From positions 3,490,001 to 3,554,000 of the forward strand of contig NZ_QBTZ01000001.1 in the NCBI RefSeq assembly GCF_003058055.1: 64,000 nucleotides of DNA. The letters run 5' to 3'. Made by a program: the position numbers and the translations under genes. Positions 56,356 to 64,000 of the stretch are shown here, in pieces (the stretch's first letter is position 1; each line of letters opens with the position of its first letter). The notes beneath the pieces were generated by a model. The model was not told the DNA's origin, made no database searches, and saw nothing but the letters and a program-made list of their open reading frames with translations. This DNA comes from Acidovorax sp. 107 (lineage in GTDB: Bacteria; Pseudomonadota; Gammaproteobacteria; Burkholderiales; Burkholderiaceae_C).

Positions 56356-57525
56356 ATGAAACGAATCCTGTCTGCGTTGCGATCCCTGGCCGTCTTTGCT
56401 GCGGTGGCCCCGGCTGCCTTTGGCGCCTTTGCCCAGGCACCCCAGCCGCCTGAAATCGCCGCGCGCACCTATCTGCTGGTGGACGTCACCGCCAACCAGG
56501 TGCTGGCCGCCAAGGACATCGACGCGCCAGTGGAGCAGGCCTCGCTCACCAAGCTCATGACGGGCTATCTGGTGTTTGACGCGCTGCGCTCCAAGAAGAT
56601 CGCGCTGGACCAGAAGCTGCCCGTGAGCGTGCGCGCCTGGAAGATGCCCGGCTCGCGCATGTTCATCGACCCCAAGATGCAGGTGCCGGTCGAAGACCTC
56701 ATCAAGGGCATGATCGTGCAGTCTGGCAACGACGCCACCATGGCCCTGGCCGAAGGCGTGGGTGGCACGGCCGAGAACTTCGTCAAGCTCATGAACGACC
56801 AGGCGCAGGCGCTGGGCATGAAGGGCACGAGCTACAAGAACCCCGAAGGCCTGACCGAGCCCGGCCACACCACCACGGCCCGCGACCTCTCCGTGCTGGC
56901 CATGCGGCTGATGAAGGACTTCCCGGAGTACATGCACTATTACTCCACTAAGCAGTACAGCTACCCTGGCACCCCGGCATCGAATGGCAGCAACCGCAAT
57001 TCGCTGTTGTTCCGTGACCCCACGGTGGACGGCCTCAAGACCGGCCACACCGCCGCTGCAGGCTACTGCCTGGTGGCCACGTCCAAGCGTGAATTCCCCG
57101 GTGTGGGCCAGCGCCGCCTGCTGTCCATCGTGCTGGGTGCCGCGAGCGAAAACGCGCGCGCGAACGAAAGTCAGAAGCTGCTGAACTGGGGCTACACCGC
57201 GTTCGAGGCGGTCAAGCTGTTTGACGCGGGCAAGCCCGTGGCGACCCCTGCCGTCTGGAAGGGCAAGGACAGCGTGCTGAAGATTGGCCGCGAAGAAGCC
57301 ATCGTGGTCGCCGTGCCCGCAGGCAGCGCCGGAAAGATCACCACCCAGATCGCCCGCCCCGATCCGCTGGTCGCGCCCTACACCAAGGGCCAGGCCATCG
57401 GCACCCTCAAGGTCATGCTGGGCGACCAGTCCATCGGCGAAGTGCCCCTGGTGGCGCTGGAGGCGGTGGAGCAGGCCGGCATCCTGGGCCGCGCTTGGGA
57501 CGCCATCCGCCTCTGGATCAAGTAA
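56356..57525 (+). CDS. dacC: D-alanyl-D-alanine carboxypeptidase (PBP5/6-type)
   Basis: A low-molecular-mass PBP that trims the terminal D-Ala from peptidoglycan pentapeptides. 389 residues with a signal peptide (cleaved after FAQA). Active-site motifs are complete: SxxK at S63-K66 (SLTK), SxN at S123 (SGN) and KTG at K228 (LKTGHTA). The C-terminal beta-sandwich domain ends in an amphipathic membrane-binding helix (GRAWDAIRLWIK). This form matches PBP5/PBP6; I use dacC for want of a better discriminator. It lies upstream of the rpsL gene but 265 bases away. Confidence 0.93.
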   Translation: MKRILSALRSLAVFAAVAPAAFGAFAQAPQPPEIAARTYLLVDVTANQVLAAKDIDAPVEQASLTKLMTGYLVFDALRSKKIALDQKLPVSVRAWKMPGSRMFIDPKMQVPVEDLIKGMIVQSGNDATMALAEGVGGTAENFVKLMNDQAQALGMKGTSYKNPEGLTEPGHTTTARDLSVLAMRLMKDFPEYMHYYSTKQYSYPGTPASNGSNRNSLLFRDPTVDGLKTGHTAAAGYCLVATSKREFPGVGQRRLLSIVLGAASENARANESQKLLNWGYTAFEAVKLFDAGKPVATPAVWKGKDSVLKIGREEAIVVAVPAGSAGKITTQIARPDPLVAPYTKGQAIGTLKVMLGDQSIGEVPLVALEAVEQAGILGRAWDAIRLWIK

Positions 57526-57547
57526 CGCTGGGTTGCAGAAGTGAAGG

Positions 57548-57608
57548 GGCTACTTCTGAAACCATAGCTGGCTGCGCAGGTCTGGCAGGTGCCGGGTCTG
57601 GTTTTGGC
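57548..57608 (-). repeat. Dispersed AT-rich repeat R1, copy M (diverged)
   Basis: Minus-strand GGCCAAAACCAGACCC, then CTGCGCAGCCAGCTATGG and TTCAGAAGTAG. It lies after the carboxypeptidase stop and upstream of the rpsL promoter. Confidence 0.5.
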
Positions 57609-57684
57609 CTCCTTTTGGCGGCCAGCGCCTGCTAGTCATCGCGGCCGCAGCAAGTGCCCTTGGTCGCCACAAGCCGCAGCAGGC

Positions 57685-57713
57685 TTGCCTTTCGGGGGGC
57701 ATCCTGCTACATT
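57685..57713 (+). promoter_or_regulatory. Candidate rpsL (str operon) promoter
   Basis: TTGCCT and TACATT are separated by exactly 17 bases. The predicted start near 57720 leaves a 5' leader of about 70 bases with GGGACG before the rpsL ATG at 57791. The leader contains a short GAA-rich hairpin (CGGAATTTCCG, near 57724). Confidence 0.65.
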
Positions 57714-57790
57714 AGAAGGCTTTTCGGAATTTCCGAAGGGATTCACGTTTTCGCTTTCACGAAGCAAATTCACGTTTAGGGACGTATTTC

Positions 57791-58168
57791 ATGCCAACCA
57801 TTAATCAACTGGTCCGTCAGGGGCGCGAGGTCGAAAAGACCAAGTCCAAGAGCCCTGCGATGGAAAACTCTCCACAGCGCCGTGGCGTGTGCACCCGTGT
57901 GTACACCACGACGCCTAAGAAGCCTAACTCCGCTCTGCGTAAGGTCGCCAAGGTGCGCCTGACCAACGGTTTTGAGGTGATCTCCTACATCGGCGGTGAA
58001 GGCCACAACCTGCAAGAACACAGCGTGGTGCTGGTTCGCGGCGGTCGTGTCAAGGACTTGCCTGGTGTGCGTTACCACATCGTGCGTGGTTCGCTGGACT
58101 TGCAAGGCGTGAAAGACCGCAAGCAAGCCCGCTCCAAGTACGGTGCGAAGAAGCCAAAGGCCAAGTAA
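57791..58168 (+). CDS. rpsL: 30S ribosomal protein S12
   Basis: Decoding-centre protein of the small subunit, 125 residues. [12 protein letters not shown] at the N-terminus, then [14 protein letters not shown] and [13 protein letters not shown]. Lys43 and Lys88 (numbered from Met1) are both wild type, so this allele should confer streptomycin sensitivity. Asp89 is the usual methylthiolation site. First gene of the str operon rpsL-rpsG-fusA-tuf, driven by the promoter just upstream. Confidence 0.98.
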   Translation: MPTINQLVRQGREVEKTKSKSPAMENSPQRRGVCTRVYTTTPKKPNSALRKVAKVRLTNGFEVISYIGGEGHNLQEHSVVLVRGGRVKDLPGVRYHIVRGSLDLQGVKDRKQARSKYGAKKPKAK

Positions 58169-58342
58169 GCCCTGGCCTTCTGGTCTGAAAAATTTTCGGT
58201 GCTGTTTTTCCGCGTGGCGCGGAGTTGCAGCGTAGTGACCCCAAACGCAGGTGTTCTGCGCGGGTCGAGTAAGTGGGAGTCCAGAGATTGGCTCTCGCGG
58301 TGTCTGAAAAGATGCCAACTGAAGCAAAGATAGAGGTAAAAA

Positions 58343-58816
58343 ATGCCACGTCGTCGCGAAGTCCCCAAACGTGAAATCCTGCCGGATCCCAAGTTCGGCA
58401 ATGTAGAGCTGTCCAAATTCATGAACGTGATCATGGAAGGCGGCAAAAAGGCTGTTGCAGAACGCATCATTTACGGTGCCCTGGAACTGATCGAGAAGAA
58501 GCACCCCGATAAGGACCCTCTGGAAGCCTTCACCGTTGCCATCAACAACGTGAAGCCCATGGTGGAAGTGAAGTCCCGCCGCGTCGGCGGTGCCAACTAC
58601 CAGGTGCCCGTGGAAGTGCGTCCTGTCCGTCGTCTGGCCCTGTCCATGCGTTGGATCAAGGAAGCCGCCCGCAAGCGTGGTGAAAAGTCGATGGCCCAAC
58701 GCCTGGCCAACGAACTGCTGGAAGCCACCGAAGGCCGTGGCGGCGCCATGAAGAAGCGTGACGAAGTGCACCGCATGGCCGAAGCTAACAAGGCATTCAG
58801 CCACTTCCGCTTCTAA
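58343..58816 (+). CDS. rpsG: 30S ribosomal protein S7
   Basis: Primary 16S-binding protein that nucleates the 30S head, 157 residues. [20 protein letters not shown] at the N-terminus is canonical, with [19 protein letters not shown] in the middle. In E. coli S7 represses its own operon. The 174 bases between rpsL and rpsG here are longer than in many relatives and carry several short stems but no T-tract. A 9-bp hairpin (58843-58873) follows the stop, ahead of fusA. Confidence 0.97.
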   Translation: MPRRREVPKREILPDPKFGNVELSKFMNVIMEGGKKAVAERIIYGALELIEKKHPDKDPLEAFTVAINNVKPMVEVKSRRVGGANYQVPVEVRPVRRLALSMRWIKEAARKRGEKSMAQRLANELLEATEGRGGAMKKRDEVHRMAEANKAFSHFRF

Positions 58817-58964
58817 AACGCGGATTTGCCCTGATATAGGCCCAAGGCTGCTGGCGTTTTGCCTGCAGCCTTGTGTCGATTTCAGGCAGTCACAAAATTG
58901 ACGGGCTTTCTTGCCAGTATGGCTGCCCGACACCCTCTCCAATACGACCCATCAAGGATCCACC

Positions 58965-61067
58965 ATGGCTCGCAATACCCCCATCGAGCGCTACCGCAAT
59001 ATCGGTATCTCGGCCCACATTGACGCTGGCAAGACCACGACCACCGAACGTATCCTGTTCTACACGGGCGTGAGCCACAAGATTGGTGAAGTGCACGATG
59101 GTGCTGCCACCATGGACTGGATGGAGCAAGAGCAAGAGCGCGGCATCACGATCACCTCGGCTGCCACGACCTGTTTCTGGAAGGGTATGGACAATACCTA
59201 TCCCGAGCACCGCTTCAACATCATCGACACCCCCGGCCACGTGGACTTCACGATTGAAGTGGAGCGTTCTATGCGCGTGCTCGACGGCGCCTGCATGGTG
59301 TACTGCGCCGTGGGTGGCGTGCAGCCTCAGTCGGAAACCGTCTGGCGCCAGGCCAACAAGTACAAGGTGCCTCGTCTGGCCTTTGTGAACAAGATGGACC
59401 GCACTGGTGCCAACTTCTTCAAGGTCTACGACCAGATGAAGCTGCGCCTGAAGGCCAACCCTGTGCCCGTCGTGATTCCGATCGGCGCAGAAGACACGTT
59501 CACTGGCGTGGTGGACCTGCTGAAGATGAAGGCCATCATCTGGGACGAAGCTTCCCAGGGCATGAAGTTCAGCTACGAAGACATCCCGGCCAACTTGGTG
59601 GAATCTGCCAAGGAATGGCGCGAGAAGATGGTGGAGGCTGCGGCCGAAGCCTCTGAAGAGCTGATGAACAAGTACCTGGAAGAGGGCGACCTTTCCGAAA
59701 CCGAAATCAAGCTCGGCCTGCGTACGCGCACGATCGCTACAGAAATCCATCCGATGCTGTGCGGTACCGCGTTCAAGAACAAGGGCGTGCAGCGCATGCT
59801 GGATGCTGTGATCGACTACCTGCCTGCGCCGACGGATATTCCTGACGTGACCGGTACCGACGACGACGAGAATCCAGTCACCCGCAAGGCGGATGACGGC
59901 GAGAAGTTCTCTGCGCTCGCATTCAAGCTGATGACCGACCCGTTCGTGGGCCAGTTGACCTTCGTGCGCGTGTACTCCGGCGTGCTGACCAAGGGCGATA
60001 CCGTCTACAACCCCATCAAGGGCAAGAAAGAGCGTATCGGCCGTATCGTGCAGATGCATGCCAACGAGCGCCAGGAAGTCGAAGAAATTCGCGCCGGCGA
60101 CATCGCTGCCTGCGTGGGCCTGAAGGAAGTGACCACGGGCGAAACCCTGTGCGACGTGAACTCGCAGATCATTCTCGAGCGCATGATTTTCCCTGAGCCT
60201 GTGATTTCGCAAGCTGTGGAACCCAAGACCAAGGCTGACCAGGAAAAGATGGGTATCGCACTGCAGCGTCTGGCTGCCGAAGATCCATCCTTCCGCGTGA
60301 AGACCGACGAAGAATCCGGCCAGACCATCATCTCCGGCATGGGCGAGCTCCACCTCGAAATCATCGTGGACCGCATGAAGCGCGAATTCGGCGTGGAAGC
60401 CAATGTGGGCAAGCCCCAAGTGGCTTACCGCGAAACCATCCGCAAGACGGTGGAAGAAGCCGAAGGCAAGTTCGTGCGCCAGTCCGGTGGTAAGGGCCAG
60501 TACGGTCACGTCGTGCTCAAGATCGAACCCAACGAAGCCGGCAAGGGCATCGAGTTCGTCGACGCGATCAAGGGCGGTGTGGTTCCTCGCGAATTCATCC
60601 CGGCCGTGGAAAAGGGTATCAACGAAGCCGTCACGCAAGGCGTGCTGGCCGGCTACCCCGTGGTCGACGTCAAAGTCACGCTGCACTTCGGTTCGTACCA
60701 CGATGTGGACTCGAACGAACTGGCGTTCAAGATGGCTGCCATCTTCGGCTTCAAGGAAGGCTGCAAGAAGGCCGGTCCGGTCATTCTGGAACCCATGATG
60801 GCCGTGGAAGTGGAAACGCCTGAAGACTACGCCGGTAACGTGATGGGCGACCTGTCCAGCCGTCGCGGCATGGTGCAGGGCATGGATGACATCCCAGGCG
60901 GTGGCAAGGCCATCCGCGCTGAAGTGCCGCTGTCGGAAATGTTCGGCTACTCCACGACCCTGCGTTCCGCAACGCAAGGCCGCGCTACGTACTCGATGGA
61001 ATTCAAGCACTACAGCGAAGCACCTCGCAACGTGTCTGAAGCCATCATGGCAGCACGCGCCAAATAA
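58965..61067 (+). CDS. fusA: Elongation factor G
   Basis: Ribosomal translocase GTPase, 700 residues. G1 [14 protein letters not shown] near residue 17, G2 [12 protein letters not shown]3 DTPGHVDF, G4 NKMDRTGA, then domains II-V including [16 protein letters not shown] and the DLSSRRG motif in domain V. ATG at 58965 ([12 protein letters not shown]) is chosen; the earlier in-frame codons code for no conserved residues. Third gene of the str operon. A weak intrinsic terminator follows (61079-61109) before tuf, so tuf may also have its own promoter. Confidence 0.98.
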   Translation: MARNTPIERYRNIGISAHIDAGKTTTTERILFYTGVSHKIGEVHDGAATMDWMEQEQERGITITSAATTCFWKGMDNTYPEHRFNIIDTPGHVDFTIEVERSMRVLDGACMVYCAVGGVQPQSETVWRQANKYKVPRLAFVNKMDRTGANFFKVYDQMKLRLKANPVPVVIPIGAEDTFTGVVDLLKMKAIIWDEASQGMKFSYEDIPANLVESAKEWREKMVEAAAEASEELMNKYLEEGDLSETEIKLGLRTRTIATEIHPMLCGTAFKNKGVQRMLDAVIDYLPAPTDIPDVTGTDDDENPVTRKADDGEKFSALAFKLMTDPFVGQLTFVRVYSGVLTKGDTVYNPIKGKKERIGRIVQMHANERQEVEEIRAGDIAACVGLKEVTTGETLCDVNSQIILERMIFPEPVISQAVEPKTKADQEKMGIALQRLAAEDPSFRVKTDEESGQTIISGMGELHLEIIVDRMKREFGVEANVGKPQVAYRETIRKTVEEAEGKFVRQSGGKGQYGHVVLKIEPNEAGKGIEFVDAIKGGVVPREFIPAVEKGINEAVTQGVLAGYPVVDVKVTLHFGSYHDVDSNELAFKMAAIFGFKEGCKKAGPVILEPMMAVEVETPEDYAGNVMGDLSSRRGMVQGMDDIPGGGKAIRAEVPLSEMFGYSTTLRSATQGRATYSMEFKHYSEAPRNVSEAIMAARAK

Positions 61068-61078
61068 GTAAGCACTTC

Positions 61079-61109
61079 GCCCGGGCCTTTCTGGTCCGGG
61101 CTTTGTTTT
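61079..61109 (+). terminator. Weak intrinsic terminator between fusA and tuf
   Basis: A 6-bp stem GCCCGG/CCGGGC with an 11-base loop is followed by TTTGTTTT. Such weak stems often attenuate more than they stop, so tuf probably still receives readthrough. Confidence 0.65.
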
Positions 61110-61209
61110 GTCTGCGATCCGGTGCCACTCTGTCCCCTGTGCGGAGTGAATCAGCAACCAGATGCAGACGTAAAACCACTACACAGGGATTGCTCTTTGG
61201 AGAATTGAA

Positions 61210-62400
<1,191 letters not shown>

Positions 62401-62426
62401 TTCACAAGCAGAACAAGGAACTTGCC

Positions 62427-62738
62427 ATGTCCAAGCAAAAAATCCGCATCCGTCTGAAGGCGTTTGACTACAAGCTGATCGACCAGTCCGCTGCTGAGAT
62501 CGTTGACACCGCCAAGCGCACCGGCGCCATCGTCAAGGGCCCCGTGCCCCTGCCTACGCGCATGAAGCGTTTTGACATCCTGCGTTCGCCGCACGTCAAC
62601 AAGACCAGCCGCGACCAGCTCGAAATCCGCACGCACCAGCGTCTGATGGACATCGTGGACCCTACGGACAAGACCGTGGACGCCCTGATGAAGCTCGACC
62701 TGCCAGCCGGCGTGGACGTCGAAATCAAGCTGCAGTGA
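62427..62738 (+). CDS. rpsJ: 30S ribosomal protein S10
   Basis: A 103-residue 30S-head protein that also acts as NusE in transcription antitermination. [20 protein letters not shown] at the start; the conserved loop is [20 protein letters not shown]. It follows tuf by 26 bases. In E. coli rpsJ starts the S10 operon. Here it is separated from rplC by 233 bases with a strong promoter-like sequence, so rplC onward may be a distinct transcription unit. Confidence 0.97.
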   Translation: MSKQKIRIRLKAFDYKLIDQSAAEIVDTAKRTGAIVKGPVPLPTRMKRFDILRSPHVNKTSRDQLEIRTHQRLMDIVDPTDKTVDALMKLDLPAGVDVEIKLQ

Positions 62739-62800
62739 TGCAGCAACGGCTGCTGTGAGGCGGGCTTGCCCGTCTTGCAGTGCCTGAAAATAACGCGAAC

Positions 62801-62829
62801 TTGCTTGAAAAAGCAGTTCGCGTTATACT
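62801..62829 (+). promoter_or_regulatory. Candidate promoter between rpsJ and rplC
   Basis: TTGCTT and TATACT are separated by exactly 17 bases, with the -10 box preceded by CGT. It overlaps an inverted repeat (TAACGCGAAC ... GTTCGCGTTA, 62791-62825). The predicted start near 62836 leaves about 135 bases before the rplC ATG. Confidence 0.65.
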
Positions 62830-62971
62830 TTAGGGCTTCGCTCGATTTTCGCCTGTCAAACGGCGCGTATCGGTGAAGTTTTATTAACCTTCTTTCATGC
62901 ACGCAAGCGAGAGTTTGCGGAAACGCTGCAGCCAATTGAAGTTGTGGCGGTGAGAGTTTTGGAGAAAACCA

Positions 62972-63646
62972 ATGAGTCTGAGCAACTCCCTCGGGTTGCT
63001 GGGTCGCAAAGTGGGCATGATGCGTCTGTTCACCGATGATGGGGACGCAGTGCCTGTCACGGTGGTGGATGTGTCCAACAACCGCGTTACCCAGATCAAA
63101 ACCCAAGAGAATGATGGCTACGTGGCCCTGCAGGTCACGTTCGGTTCGCGCAAAGCATCGCGCGTGACCAAGCCAGAAGCCGGCCACCTTGCCAAGGCAG
63201 GTGTGGAAGCCGGTGAAATCATCCAAGAATTCCGCGTGACCGCTGAAACCGCCGGCAAGTATGCCGCTGGTGCCGCTGTGCCCGTGGCGGATGTGTTTGC
63301 CGTGGGCCAAAAGGTCGACGTGCAAGGTACTTCGATCGGTAAGGGCTACGCCGGCACCATCAAGCGCCACAACATGAGCTCGCAGCGCGCGTCGCACGGT
63401 AACAGCCGTTCGCACAACGTGCCTGGCTCGATCGGTATGGCACAAGACCCAGGTCGCGTGTTCCCCGGCAAGCGCATGACGGGCCACCTCGGCGATGTCA
63501 CCAAGACCACGCAAAACCTCGATGTCATCCGCATCGACGAAGCGCGTCAACTGCTCTTGATCAAGGGCGCTATTCCGGGCTCCAAGGGTGGGTTCGTGAC
63601 GGTGCGTCCAGCGATCAAGGCCAAAGCCTCCAAAGGAGCGAACTAA
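62972..63646 (+). CDS. rplC: 50S ribosomal protein L3
   Basis: A 224-residue 23S-binding assembly-initiator protein. The N-terminus [20 protein letters not shown] is typical. The long extension loop that reaches the peptidyl transferase centre is seen as [20 protein letters not shown]. The Gln in this loop (residues about 150-155) is the usual methylation site. TAATG overlap joins it to rplD by one base, so translation is coupled. Leader upstream is about 135 bases from the predicted promoter. Confidence 0.97.
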   Translation: MSLSNSLGLLGRKVGMMRLFTDDGDAVPVTVVDVSNNRVTQIKTQENDGYVALQVTFGSRKASRVTKPEAGHLAKAGVEAGEIIQEFRVTAETAGKYAAGAAVPVADVFAVGQKVDVQGTSIGKGYAGTIKRHNMSSQRASHGNSRSHNVPGSIGMAQDPGRVFPGKRMTGHLGDVTKTTQNLDVIRIDEARQLLLIKGAIPGSKGGFVTVRPAIKAKASKGAN

Positions 63647-64000
63647 TGCAGCTCGAACTCCTGAATGACCAAGGCCAAGGCGCATCCAAGCTGGATGTTC
63701 CCGAAACCGTGTTCGGTCGTGAATACAACGAAGATCTGGTCCACCAGATCGTGGTGGCCTACCAGGCCAACGCACGCCAAGGCACTCGCGCCCAGAAGGA
63801 CCGCGAGCAAGTCCGTCACTCGACCAAGAAGCCTTTCAAGCAAAAGGGTACGGGTAACGCACGTGCAGGTATGACTTCCTCGCCACTGTGGCGCGGGGGC
63901 GGTCGGATTTTCCCGAACATGCCTGACGAAAATTTCACGCAGAAGATCAACAAGAAGATGTACCGCGCCGGTATGTCTGCCATCTTGTCGCAGCTGGCCC
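63646..64000 (+). CDS. rplD: 50S ribosomal protein L4 (partial, 5' end)
   Basis: The first 118 codons of L4; the gene continues past the window. The start overlaps the rplC stop (TAATG). Read from sequence: [18 protein letters not shown] at the N-terminus, the [20 protein letters not shown] segment, then [13 protein letters not shown] and [20 protein letters not shown], which are signatures of the extended loop reaching into the exit tunnel. In E. coli L4 controls the S10 operon by binding its leader. Confidence 0.96.
   Translation, partial: MQLELLNDQGQGASKLDVPETVFGREYNEDLVHQIVVAYQANARQGTRAQKDREQVRHSTKKPFKQKGTGNARAGMTSSPLWRGGGRIFPNMPDENFTQKINKKMYRAGMSAILSQLA

Overview
This is about 64 kb of a high-GC betaproteobacterial chromosome, most likely Comamonadaceae and probably Acidovorax or a close relative. 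The evidence is the very high third-position GC, the gatCAB and mreBCD-mrdA neighbourhoods, HemJ-type heme synthesis, a creBCD locus, and a str/S10 ribosomal cluster. Species placement is inference; no 16S or tRNA gene lies in the window. It looks like ordinary chromosome: I see no insertion sequence, prophage, integrase or CRISPR array.

Layout. 1-9.5 kb: end of a glycosyltransferase, a nitronate monooxygenase, a LysR/MFS divergent pair, an OmpR-type two-component system, an AmpG permease, an M48 peptidase and a diguanylate cyclase. 9.7-18.1 kb: an MBL-fold hydrolase, an orphan GspE-like ATPase, exonuclease III divergent from pyrE (the start codons overlap), a DUF4124 protein and gatCAB. 18.3-23.1 kb: the rod-shape genes mreB, mreC, mreD and mrdA. 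23.2-29.9 kb: a DMT exporter, an amino-acid ABC importer, a TauE-like permease and an ammonium transporter with a clear NtrC/sigma-54 control region. 30-41 kb: a GMC oxidoreductase, an Mla-like lipid ABC operon, an NDH-2-type dehydrogenase and a DUF1501/DUF1800 secreted pair. 41.2-43 kb: a CsbD stress protein, a periplasmic Cys-repeat protein and a hemerythrin. 43.2-48 kb: creB-creC, creD and a coupled small gene, plus marC. 48-57.5 kb: an SDR, a dienelactone hydrolase, an amidohydrolase, CorA, hemB, a candidate small RNA, hemJ, VanZ, a 2Fe-2S protein, an alpha/beta hydrolase and a D,D-carboxypeptidase. 57.8-64 kb: rpsL-rpsG-fusA-tuf-rpsJ and the start of the rplC-rplD run.

Connections. Several loci concern the cell envelope: mreBCD-mrdA, the carboxypeptidase, AmpG (muropeptide recycling), creBCD and the Mla-like transporter. 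hemB and hemJ are neighbours in heme synthesis. amt belongs to nitrogen control.

Two dispersed repeat families run through the window. R1 is a short AT-rich element of about 50-60 bp with at least 13 copies. It lies mostly at gene ends, but three copies lie inside coding sequence. R2 is a GC-rich element with three copies, one of them inside the mre operon. A long imperfect palindrome upstream of amt looks like a third kind of element.
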